From CAYIFC01 sp964362645 (GTDB taxonomy: Bacteria > Patescibacteriota > Minisyncoccia > Phycocordibacterales > JACOZG01), in NCBI GenBank assembly GCA_964362645.1, contig CAYIFC010000005.1, positions 1 to 27,995 on the forward strand: a DNA stretch of 27,995 nt. The letters are read 5' to 3'. The translations under genes were made by a program, and so were the position numbers. Below, one piece after another: positions 22,264 through 27,995 of this stretch. Position 1 is the stretch's first letter, and every line of letters starts with the position of its first letter. The notes under the pieces were generated by a model that saw only the letters and a list, made by a program, of their open reading frames with translations, was not told the DNA's origin and ran no database searches.

Positions 22264-22317
22264 CTCGAAATCCGTTTTAGTTTTAAAAAATTGATCTAGA
22301 TAATACCCCTACGTCCC

Positions 22318-22355
22318 CCCGCCGTGGCCACGAACCTCGGCGGGTTTTCGTTTTC
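22318..22355 (+). terminator. Intrinsic terminator after the LysM-M23 gene
   Basis: CCCGCCG (22318-22324) pairs with CGGCGGG (22338-22344), with an inner GG/CC extension, followed by TTTTCGTTTTC. This is the expected stop for the plus-strand peptidase transcript and meets the opposite-strand comM terminator. Confidence 0.8.
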
Positions 22356-22360
22356 TTGAG

Positions 22361-22395
22361 AAACAAACAATGTCGGGAGGGGTTGCCTCCCGACA
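22361..22395 (-). terminator. Intrinsic terminator of the comM operon
   Basis: TGTCGGGAGG (22371-22380) and CCTCCCGACA (22386-22395) form a perfect 10-bp stem with loop GGTTG. On the minus strand it is followed by TTGTTTGTTT (22370-22361). It starts 3 nt after the comM stop. Confidence 0.85.
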
Positions 22396-22397
22396 AG

Positions 22398-23948
22398 TTA
22401 ATCCTGTAACAGTTTGGGGCGGTATTGGAGGGCTTCGAGGAGATGGGGTTCGGTGATATCGGGGGCACCGGCGAGGTCGGCGAGGGTGCGGGCGACCTTG
22501 ATAATGCGGTGGTAGGCACGAGCCGAGAGATCGAGGCGACGGGCGGAGTCCACAAGCAGTTTGCGGCAAGCAGGCGTGAGGGGTGCGAAGCGGTTGAGTT
22601 CCGGCACCGACATCTCGCTATTGGTTTTAGTTTTGGTGCCGGCAAAGCGGGCGGCTTGGATGTCGCGCGCCTTTTTAACTCTTTCCCGAACGGCACTAGA
22701 TGATTCGCTCGTAATACTCGAATCGCCAAGTTTACCTGGATCCACTTGCGCCACTTCCATCCACAGGTCGATGCGGTCAACGATGGGTCCCGAGATTTTG
22801 CGGCGATAACGCGCGAGCGCCGACGGTGAGCAAATACATTCGCGACTCTTGAGGCCGCGATTGCCGCAGGGGCAGTAGTTCATGGCGGCAATTAAAATAA
22901 AGCTGGCTGGGAAACTGATCGTGCCGCGCGCTCGGGCAATGTGGATCACCCGATCTTCGAGCGGTTGGCGGAGCGACTCGATGACCCGTTTATCAAACTC
23001 CGGGAACTCGTCAAGAAAGAGCACGCCCCGATGCGCGAGCGTGATCTCGCCCGGCTTGGGCCAGGTACCGCCCCCAACGAGCGAAATGTAAGACGAAGTG
23101 TGGTGTGGCGAGCGGATCACGGCGGTGGTGATAAGGTCGCCGCGCAAGGTGCCGGCCACCGAGTGGATGCCGGTGACCTCCAGCACATCGCTAAACGAGA
23201 GTGGCGGTAAGATGCCAGCAAAAGCTTTGGCCAGCATGGTCTTGCCGGTACCCGGTGGTCCGGCCATGGCGACGTTATGACCACCAGCCGCGGCCAGTTC
23301 GAGACCGCGCTTGGCTAGGGGCTGATCTTTAATATCGCTAAAGTCGACGGTCGCTTCCGCTTGCTCGTAATTGATCGGCGTTTTGGCGGTTGGTTGTAAA
23401 TAGGCAAAAGTTTCTATTCCGTCTTTATCAACCGGTGGCGAGAGATGGTCGATAAGAGTTTTTAAATTATCACAGCCGAAGACTTTAACCCCGTCTACGA
23501 GCGCCGCTTCGCGGGCATTGGCGGCCGGCAAATAAATTTCTTCAAAGCCGGCCTTCTGTAGTTCTTGGGTAAGCATGAGTGCGCCACGGATCGGTCGGAG
23601 GTCGCCGTTTAAGGCGAGCTCTCCAAGGAAGGCGCGGCGTTTAGCGTTGAAACTAACTGCGCCGGTGGCGAGCAAATGAGCGACGGCGATCGCTAGGTCA
23701 AAGACGGGCCCCTCTTTCTTAATGTCAGCCGGAGCAAGGGAAACAATTACTTTCTGACTCCCCTTTTGGGGTGACTTCCAACCCGAGTTTTTAAGCGCGG
23801 CGCTAATCCGCTCGCGCGCTTCTTCTACCGCTTTGTCGGGCAGACCAACAATGGTAAAGGAATGGAGACCACGGGAGATATCGACCTCAACATCAATAAT
23901 GTCGGCCCGCAGGCCGACAGTTTGAGCAGTATGAACTTTAGCGAGCAC
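22398..23948 (-). CDS. comM: YifB/ComM family AAA+ Mg-chelatase-like ATPase
   Basis: 516 aa, starting with GTG at 23948. The N-terminal ChlI-like domain (about 20-150) contains HSFTIVGLPDKAVEEARERI and VSLAPADIKKEGPVFDL. The AAA+ core has Walker A AGPPGTGKTMLAKAFAGILP (about 229-248), Walker B VLFLDEFPEF, and a Cys cluster MNYCPCGNRG...CICS. The C-terminal domain ends LSARAYHRIIKVARTLADLA. ComM is a hexameric branch-migration helicase that promotes integration of DNA taken up in natural transformation. With the T4SS/competence-like operon nearby this is suggestive of DNA uptake, though ComM is widespread. It lies 9 nt after the DksA-like gene and is followed by a strong terminator. Confidence 0.92.
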   Translation of the reverse strand: MLAKVHTAQTVGLRADIIDVEVDISRGLHSFTIVGLPDKAVEEARERISAALKNSGWKSPQKGSQKVIVSLAPADIKKEGPVFDLAIAVAHLLATGAVSFNAKRRAFLGELALNGDLRPIRGALMLTQELQKAGFEEIYLPAANAREAALVDGVKVFGCDNLKTLIDHLSPPVDKDGIETFAYLQPTAKTPINYEQAEATVDFSDIKDQPLAKRGLELAAAGGHNVAMAGPPGTGKTMLAKAFAGILPPLSFSDVLEVTGIHSVAGTLRGDLITTAVIRSPHHTSSYISLVGGGTWPKPGEITLAHRGVLFLDEFPEFDKRVIESLRQPLEDRVIHIARARGTISFPASFILIAAMNYCPCGNRGLKSRECICSPSALARYRRKISGPIVDRIDLWMEVAQVDPGKLGDSSITSESSSAVRERVKKARDIQAARFAGTKTKTNSEMSVPELNRFAPLTPACRKLLVDSARRLDLSARAYHRIIKVARTLADLAGAPDITEPHLLEALQYRPKLLQD

Positions 23949-23957
23949 CCTTAATAA

Positions 23958-24308
23958 CTAATCCAATTTTGCCTCTTGGTCAAGGTGGGCCTTGCAAGTG
24001 CGGGCCGCCGGGTTAGCTTCGAGACGATCGGCTTCGATTTCTTCGCCACCTACTTCGCACTTACCATAGGTACCGTCAGCGATTTTTTTGAGAGCTATTT
24101 GTACAGCTTTTAAGCGCTCCCCAAGTGACTCCGTTTCGGCGCCACGCTCCTCCTGATCTTCGAGCATATCAGCTACTTCTTCTCTAAACTCTAGGGCCGG
24201 TTTCTCGTTTTCGGTTTTAGTAATCCCGCTTAATTCTTGGGTCAGTAAAATAACTTCAGATTCTAAATTGGCGCGAAACCGGGCTACATCAAGATTTGGA
24301 TTGGTCAT
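23958..24308 (-). CDS. DksA/TraR-like protein with an altered zinc finger
   Basis: 116 aa. A helical, acidic N-terminal half (FREEVADMLEDQEERGAETE) is followed by the family signature KIADGTYGKCEVGGEEIEAD then RLEANPAARTCKAH. In typical DksA/TraR proteins the finger is CxxC...CxxC. Here the positions are Cys84, Gly87, Cys105 and His108, so one cysteine is lost and one replaced by His, leaving three possible ligands. Family members bind the secondary channel of RNA polymerase and modulate initiation. The gene sits between the coiled-coil membrane protein (17 nt upstream) and comM (9 nt downstream) in one apparent operon. Confidence 0.85.
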   Translation of the reverse strand: MTNPNLDVARFRANLESEVILLTQELSGITKTENEKPALEFREEVADMLEDQEERGAETESLGERLKAVQIALKKIADGTYGKCEVGGEEIEADRLEANPAARTCKAHLDQEAKLD

Positions 24309-24325
24309 GGGCTGATTGTACTAAA

Positions 24326-25615
24326 TTAATTCGCGGTGCGGAAGCGGGTTAGGATTTCAACCAAGGTGGCTTGGTTGGGGGTGAAGGCGATGGTGGTGCG
24401 GTCAAGAAAGGTGTAGTAGAGACCAGTTGGCGCGTCAGCGGTTGGCCAAACTCGCACTTCAGAGTTATAAATCGAACGATCACTCCAGCCCGGGGTGGCT
24501 TGCCCCGAACTTTGTTGAGGGGTGGTGGAACTAGCGCTGGTTAAGATGGGAGCTTGGGTGATGCCGATGATGGCGAGTGGTTGAGTGAGCTTTGGTTCGG
24601 CGGTTTTAAGGGTGGCAAAAGTTTTTTCGTAATTAGTATTGGTGGTCGTTAAGATTAAGAAGGGTGCTCCTCGCTCGCCGGCGGTGTGGTGGTAGACGCC
24701 GATCATAAAATCTTTCGTTAAAGTTGTAAGCAACTCTTCCGGTAACCCAAGTTTAAGGTCTGTTTGCCAGGTGGGGAGATTAACCGGTCGGCCGTTTTTG
24801 ACAAACACAATTTGTTCGATGGTGGCACTTGGGCGGTCAATGGCGGCAACGGCCTCCATAATTTTTGACCGCAATTGGGTTGGTGTCGAGTCGGTCGATA
24901 TTTCCACCGTTGATTTACGATCAGAAAATATTAAGGCGGGGGTAGTCGTGCTCGCAACTTGTCCGGGCACAACTGGTGGCAAGATAGGGTTAGGCGAGAA
25001 CGGATTGCCGTTTTTAAGCCAATAGGCGTAACCGAGTGCGCCAAGGCCAATTAGAATCATTAAGATTACAAGAGAGATTAGAAAGCCGTGACTCTTTTTG
25101 GGTTCGGTATTAACCATTGCACCTAAGTCAGCGCGCCGCTTTTCTTCTTGCTTGATGGCAATCCCAGCCATTGAGACCTGGTTTTTCTGTGCGGCTTGGG
25201 CGAGGTCACTACGGAGAGTTCTCACCGCGTTGGGCATTGGGGCACTGGCCGCCGGAGCCTGAACCATTTTGGTGATCTGTTGTTCGGCCGCGGCAATTTT
25301 GCCAAAACGGGCTACTCGCGCGGCTTCTTGGGCCGCCGCGTCGGCCGCCACAGACTTAGCTTTGTTGGCCTCGGCCTCGGCCAGCGCTTTTTTTTCGGCC
25401 TCAGCTTGTTCGGCCGTTTGCGCGGCGCGCTTGGCGACAAGTTCCTCTTCTCGTCGTCGCTCCTTGCGCTCCGGTGACTCCATCGCCTTCTGGGCATCGA
25501 GGCGTCGTTTGTTCACGATCTCCTCCTTTTCTTTGCGCTTCTGCTGCCAGAAGTCACCTTCCATGGCCAATTGGGCGGCCCGGCGTTTGGCTTGTAGATC
25601 TTGCTCTTCAGCCAT
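24326..25615 (-). CDS. Coiled-coil, single-pass membrane protein of unknown function
   Basis: 429 aa. The N-terminal 1-170 is a charged Lys/Glu/Ala-rich helical region, cytoplasmic by topology, with two copies of an AMExxxxxKR-type motif (AMEGDFWQQKR and AMESPERKERR). A single TM helix lies at about 176-200 (FLISLVILMILIGLGALGYA), followed by a Pro-rich spacer (NPFSPNPILPPVVPGQ) and an external alpha/beta domain (about 225-429; IEQIVFVKNGRPVNLPTWQT, TKDFMIGVYHHTAGERGAPF, VRVWPTADAPTGLYYTFLDR). The layout is that of a CPR-conserved membrane protein without known role. It overlaps the end of the preceding coiled-coil gene by 8 nt and shares the AMExPER motif with it. Confidence 0.78.
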   Translation of the reverse strand: MAEEQDLQAKRRAAQLAMEGDFWQQKRKEKEEIVNKRRLDAQKAMESPERKERRREEELVAKRAAQTAEQAEAEKKALAEAEANKAKSVAADAAAQEAARVARFGKIAAAEQQITKMVQAPAASAPMPNAVRTLRSDLAQAAQKNQVSMAGIAIKQEEKRRADLGAMVNTEPKKSHGFLISLVILMILIGLGALGYAYWLKNGNPFSPNPILPPVVPGQVASTTTPALIFSDRKSTVEISTDSTPTQLRSKIMEAVAAIDRPSATIEQIVFVKNGRPVNLPTWQTDLKLGLPEELLTTLTKDFMIGVYHHTAGERGAPFLILTTTNTNYEKTFATLKTAEPKLTQPLAIIGITQAPILTSASSTTPQQSSGQATPGWSDRSIYNSEVRVWPTADAPTGLYYTFLDRTTIAFTPNQATLVEILTRFRTAN

Positions 25616-26129
25616 TTAACTTTTTTAGCTCTTCTTGAATTTTGTCTTCTTGGGTGAGGAGGTCGCGGTAGCGTTTGGTATTTTTGTCGATTTCGGCTTC
25701 GACCTGCCAGAGTTTTTCTTGGAAGGTCCACTTAGATTTCTCTACTTCTTTGCGTTGATCTTGGATCAGCCAGCGCTTTTTCTCCACCGCTTGTTTGTTT
25801 TGAGGTAATGACGAGGCCGCTTCCTCTGTTTCTAGCTTAGCCTCGGCCTCTTCAATCTGCTTCTCTTTTTCTAATAAAGGATTGAGATCAAGCCGGATGG
25901 CCTTGCGGACATCGTCGTTGGTGACCCAAGCGAGCTCGAGCTTTTCCTTCTCTTTATTCAGCGTTGCGAGCTCGTGCTCAAATTTATTTTTCTGCTCGCT
26001 GACGGTGCGAGTTTTCTCTTCTTCCAAGCGTTTAGCTGTGCGCTCGGGTCCCTCCATCGCCTCTTTGGCGGCTTGGATTTTGTCTTCGATTGAAGCGTCG
26101 TCAGAATTTATTACCAGATCATTTGTCAT
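25608..26129 (-). CDS. Coiled-coil protein, partner of the adjacent membrane protein
   Basis: 173 aa, hydrophilic, highly charged and almost entirely predicted coiled coil (LATLNKEKEKLELAW, KQIEEAEAKLETEEAA, KRYRDLLTQEDKIQEELKKL). No membrane segment or known domain. The N-terminal motif AKEAMEGPERTAKRLEEEK recurs in the next protein as QKAMESPERKERRREEE, suggesting a shared docking or oligomerisation unit. The ATG at 26129 is 8 nt after a TATAAT, so the transcript is probably leaderless. It is the first gene of an operon continuing through the membrane protein, the DksA-like protein and comM. Confidence 0.75.
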   Translation of the reverse strand: MTNDLVINSDDASIEDKIQAAKEAMEGPERTAKRLEEEKTRTVSEQKNKFEHELATLNKEKEKLELAWVTNDDVRKAIRLDLNPLLEKEKQIEEAEAKLETEEAASSLPQNKQAVEKKRWLIQDQRKEVEKSKWTFQEKLWQVEAEIDKNTKRYRDLLTQEDKIQEELKKLNG

Positions 26130-26137
26130 TGTCTCTA

Positions 26138-26166
26138 ATTATACGACAACTTTGTTTTTTGAACAA
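26138..26166 (-). promoter_or_regulatory. Promoter of the coiled-coil/dksA-like/comM operon
   Basis: TTGTTC (26166-26161) and a perfect TATAAT (26143-26138) are separated by 17 nt on the minus strand. The -10 lies 8 nt before the ATG, which implies a leaderless or near-leaderless mRNA. The -35 is embedded in the U-tract of the preceding terminator. Confidence 0.65.
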
Positions 26167-26197
26167 AAGAAAAAGCCTCGCGCTGGTGCGCGAGGCT
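26164..26197 (-). terminator. Intrinsic terminator of the histidine phosphatase gene
   Basis: AGCCTCGCG (26174-26182) and CGCGAGGCT (26189-26197) form a perfect 9-bp stem with a 6-nt loop. On the minus strand it is followed by TTTTCTTTTG. The stem is nearly identical to the terminator at 26983-27004. Confidence 0.85.
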
Positions 26198-26217
26198 GGG
26201 ATGAGTATCGGTTTTTT

Positions 26218-26892
26218 TTAAATCACACCTTCCCATGGGACAACGGTTCCTGCGAAAGTGAGTCGGGGGCGCTTGCTGGATTGGTCCGTGGTGTAGGTCG
26301 TTACTGAGGCGTTGGCCAATTCTCCTCCTAGGTCGCGTCCGTCATAGCGTCGGACAACCTCTTCAATTGAAAGACGATCGACAAGTCGTTGGAAAAGAAT
26401 CTTCCAGTGACCATGGACAACAATTACCACACTCTTGTCTTCGTAGTCACGATGAAGTGTGCTTAGAAAGCTGTGGACACGGAGTTCCACATCCGGCCAG
26501 TTCTCACCACCCCAAGGTCGGTAGTGATAGAGACCTTCCCTCTTTTTTCTAACCACCTCGCCAGGATAGGTTAAGGCAATTTGCTCGCCAGTCATTGTGT
26601 GCCAGATACCTCTTTGAGCTTCAGCCAAGCGCGGATCTTCATAAACCTTTTCGTTAGGACACATGATCGCCATCGTTTCTTTTGACCGAACATAATACGA
26701 GACATAGCGAGCATCGAAGACTCCGTAAGCACTCCTAAGATATTGACCGGTTATTTCGGCTTGCTTTCTCCCGCGCTCCGTCAGGGCGTATTCGTGAGTG
26801 CCGATATCGTACTCGGCTCTTTGGTCAGCGGTAAGCACATTGCCTTCTGATTCAGCATGGCGAACTAACACCAATGTTCTTGGCCAGGGCAT
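26218..26892 (-). CDS. Histidine phosphatase (phosphoglycerate mutase-like)
   Basis: 224 aa. The catalytic RHG-type motif VLVRHAESEGN (8-18) supplies the nucleophilic His12. ALTERGRKQAEITGQYL, the YYVRSKETM arginine/threonine motif, a second acid in EAQRGIWHTMTGEQ, and the second histidine in VIVVHGHWKI complete the active site. Such enzymes range from mutases to broad phosphatases, and the substrate cannot be told. The protein is about 20 residues longer than a minimal phosphatase. The start is fixed by AGGAGG (26905-26900) 7 nt upstream. The promoter-leader is nearly identical to that before 27538. The gene is monocistronic between two look-alike terminators. Confidence 0.9.
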   Translation of the reverse strand: MPWPRTLVLVRHAESEGNVLTADQRAEYDIGTHEYALTERGRKQAEITGQYLRSAYGVFDARYVSYYVRSKETMAIMCPNEKVYEDPRLAEAQRGIWHTMTGEQIALTYPGEVVRKKREGLYHYRPWGGENWPDVELRVHSFLSTLHRDYEDKSVVIVVHGHWKILFQRLVDRLSIEEVVRRYDGRDLGGELANASVTTYTTDQSSKRPRLTFAGTVVPWEGVI

Positions 26893-26944
26893 ATTGTTTC
26901 CTCCTAAAAAGTTATTAGTTTCTGTAAAGGAACACTCCTACCTT

Positions 26945-26973
26945 AAACTAGCTGATTTTGAGTAGTAGGTCAA
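26945..26973 (-). promoter_or_regulatory. Promoter of the histidine phosphatase gene (cassette copy A)
   Basis: TTGACC (26973-26968), a 17-nt spacer and TAGTTT (26950-26945) on the minus strand. The spacer segment CTCAAAATC and the following GAGTGTTC leader are shared with the copy at 27587-27615. The -35 overlaps the U-tract of the upstream terminator. Confidence 0.7.
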
Positions 26974-27004
26974 AAAGAAAAAGCCTCGCGTTGATGCGCG
27001 AGGC
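26972..27004 (-). terminator. Intrinsic terminator of the small membrane-protein operon
   Basis: GCCTCGCG (26983-26990) and CGCGAGGC (26997-27004) form a perfect 8-bp stem with loop TTGATG, followed on the minus strand by TTTTTCTTTTT. Confidence 0.85.
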
Positions 27005-27018
27005 GCGATGGCAGGGTG

Positions 27019-27321
27019 TTATTTCATTCCCCACCTCATATCTCTTAAATTGCAGTGACCAAGCATTTCGGACCTGTCATAGCTGTCACGGGTCCTTCTC
27101 GTTGTTGTTGGTAGTTCGGGTTCTTCCGGCGGCGGTGATGGCTTGACTTCAGCCAGCTGTTTGAGGGCTAGACCGATCAAGATCAAGCCGTAGAAAAGCA
27201 AGACGCTAGCAAGAATCAGCCACAGACCAACACTCTCCCTTACCAGGTCTAGAGCAGTAACTTCAGCCATTGCTGCCCCAGCCAGAAAAGTAATAATGCC
27301 CAATATCAAAACAAGACGCAT
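27019..27321 (-). CDS. Small two-helix membrane protein, function unknown
   Basis: 100 aa from the ATG at 27321. A longer reading from 27339 was rejected because AGGAGG (27333-27328) sits 6 nt before the chosen ATG. TM1 is about 1-19 (MRLVLILGIITFLAGAAMA) and may be a signal peptide ending at AMA. TM2 is about 32-53 (LWLILASVLLFYGLILIGL). A Pro-rich spacer (KPSPPPEEPELPTTTRRT) and a soluble basic tail with a single Cys (LGHCNLRDMRWGMK) follow. The family is not recognised. It is co-transcribed with the 68-aa gene, whose stop codon overlaps its SD. Confidence 0.72.
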   Translation of the reverse strand: MRLVLILGIITFLAGAAMAEVTALDLVRESVGLWLILASVLLFYGLILIGLALKQLAEVKPSPPPEEPELPTTTRRTRDSYDRSEMLGHCNLRDMRWGMK

Positions 27322-27331
27322 GTTCGGCCTC

Positions 27332-27538
27332 CTAATCAATATTCCGTTTTTGTCTCAAGACCGTTCGAGGGAAGAATGCGCTTCTAATCCCCGTAATAAC
27401 GGCGATGACCCCTAAAACAAGGGCAACAGGGGCGTTTGTCTCAGGTAAGTTCCACGAGTAATAAGACATAAAGAACATACCTAGGCCTGCGATTAACGAG
27501 ATTAAGCCAATTGATCGCACCAAAAGTCTGTTTTCCAT
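27332..27538 (-). CDS. Small two-helix membrane protein, function unknown
   Basis: 68 aa, starting MENRLLVRSIGLISLIAGLG. TM1 is about 8-26 and TM2 about 35-51 (APVALVLGVIAVITGI), separated by a short loop with the aromatic/polar SYYSWNLPETN, with a basic C-terminus (RTVLRQKRNID). AGGAG lies 6 nt upstream of the ATG. It is the first gene of a two-gene operon driven by promoter cassette copy B. It has no family I can name. Confidence 0.7.
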   Translation of the reverse strand: MENRLLVRSIGLISLIAGLGMFFMSYYSWNLPETNAPVALVLGVIAVITGIRSAFFPRTVLRQKRNID

Positions 27539-27586
27539 TTTTTACTCCTAAGAACTAGTAGTTACTAGAAAGAACACTCTTCTTTA

Positions 27587-27615
27587 AAACTAACCGATTT
27601 TGAGGATTAGGTCAA
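27587..27615 (-). promoter_or_regulatory. Promoter of the small membrane-protein operon (cassette copy B)
   Basis: TTGACC (27615-27610), a 17-nt spacer and TAGTTT (27592-27587) on the minus strand, with the same hexamers, spacing, CTCAAAATC spacer core and GAGTGTTC leader as copy A at 26945-26973. The preceding terminator runs directly into the -35. Confidence 0.7.
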
Positions 27616-27642
27616 AAAGAAAACCCGCTAGGGGCGGGTTTT
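27614..27642 (-). terminator. Intrinsic terminator of the NYN/LabA-type gene
   Basis: AAACCCGC (27621-27628) pairs with GCGGGTTT (27634-27641) around TAGGG, followed on the minus strand by TTTTCTTTTT. The stem is GC-rich with flanking A/T pairs, so weak function in the plus direction is also possible. Confidence 0.8.
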
Positions 27643-27659
27643 CGGTGAAGATTATTTTT

Positions 27660-27995
27660 TTATGCCTGTGGTGCCGGTGCTTCTTTCGGAGTAGAAGATC
27701 CGCGTTCACGTTTGCCGCTGCCGGAACCGAGGAGGTAGCGGCGAGGGTTGGCGCACAGATCGGTAAAGTCGTCGGCGATTTCTTTAAGCTTGGCTGAAGT
27801 GCTTTTGCCGAAGGCCACTACTTCTACTTGGTTGCCGCTATGAACTTTTAAATACTCAACGAGGGGCACAAAGTCGCCATCGCCAGAGGCGATGATCACA
27901 GTGTCGAGTTTAGGGGCAAGCTTGATCGCATCCATCGCTAGACCCACATCCCAGTCGTCTTTTTTAGCGCCGCCGACGAAAATTTGCAAATCTTT
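27660..27995 (-). CDS. NYN domain / LabA-like (DUF88) protein, 5'-truncated by window edge
   Basis: The frame is open to the right edge. The visible C-terminal part reads KDLQIFVGGAKKDDWDVGLA (a TTG at 27989 is not the true start), then MDAIKLAPKLDTVIIASGDG and DFVPLVEYLK. The acidic SGDGDF motif and DVGLAMDAI are hallmarks of NYN/PIN-like nuclease folds of the LabA family, presumed RNA-acting, of uncertain cellular role. After the domain there is a Gly/Ser/Arg-rich tail with STPKEAPAPQA at the end. The N-terminal catalytic aspartate lies outside the window. An intrinsic terminator follows. Confidence 0.88.
   Translation of the reverse strand, partial: KDLQIFVGGAKKDDWDVGLAMDAIKLAPKLDTVIIASGDGDFVPLVEYLKVHSGNQVEVVAFGKSTSAKLKEIADDFTDLCANPRRYLLGSGSGKRERGSSTPKEAPAPQA

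Noticed and set aside
26989..26998. The two GCCTCGCG hairpins (26175 and 26983) considered as a dispersed mobile repeat
   Set aside because: Both are placed exactly at gene ends with U-tracts on the same strand, so terminator function, perhaps spread with the duplicated promoter module, explains them.

Overview
The window looks like part of the origin-proximal chromosome of a Candidate Phyla Radiation (Patescibacteria) bacterium, most likely Parcubacteria-like. This is inferred from short, densely packed or overlapping genes, few Shine-Dalgarno sites in the core genes, a PrgI/VirB4/VirB6-type secretion operon, and small palindromes translated in frame inside proteins. TGA is used as a stop (for example in several ATGA overlaps), which argues against the recoded Gracilibacteria/Absconditabacteria groups. 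No database search was possible, so assignments rest on motifs and gene order.

Left part (1-3601). A 3'-truncated dnaN and dnaA lie on the minus strand, separated by an AT-rich gap with DnaA-box-like 9-mers (candidate oriC). The plus-strand rpmH-rnpA-yidC operon diverges from dnaA. The 44-aa rpmH gene starts 7 nt after a good -10 element.

Centre (3516-16590, minus). Twelve tightly coupled genes appear to form one operon starting at a GTG at 16590. It encodes an anchored protein with a calcium-loop-like motif, a 1216-aa exported protein of unknown function, a VirB6/TrbL-like membrane protein, a small soluble protein, a four-helix-bundle (S23/IVP) protein in an 18-bp inverted-repeat cassette, PrgI, a VirB4-associated protein, the VirB4 ATPase, a small membrane protein, an exported beta-rich protein, a VirB2-like pilin and a beta-propeller-like anchored protein. 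I see no VirD4 or VirB7-10 here. This is probably a reduced envelope-spanning type IV secretion or DNA-uptake machine; two of its largest parts are unfamiliar to me.

Right-centre (16669-22395). A lipoprotein gene has a perfect consensus promoter and SD and its own terminator. It is followed by DUF192, rsmA, a REP-associated tyrosine transposase with three copies of its palindrome (one inside the coding sequence), a UvrD/PcrA helicase with a translated GC-rich palindrome, and a divergent exported LysM-LysM-M23 peptidase.

Right part (22398-27995, minus). An operon encodes two coiled-coil proteins sharing an AMExPER motif, a DksA/TraR-like protein with an altered zinc finger, and ComM/YifB. After it come small genes with canonical SDs (histidine phosphatase, two small membrane proteins) driven by two near-identical promoter-leader cassettes, each fused to the preceding intrinsic terminator. 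The window ends in a 5'-truncated NYN/LabA-type gene.

Two regulatory styles coexist. Several core transcription units have a -10 box 7-10 nt before the start codon (probably leaderless mRNAs). The lipoprotein and right-end small genes have strong promoters, canonical SDs and intrinsic terminators. Small palindromic elements have invaded genes in frame at several places.
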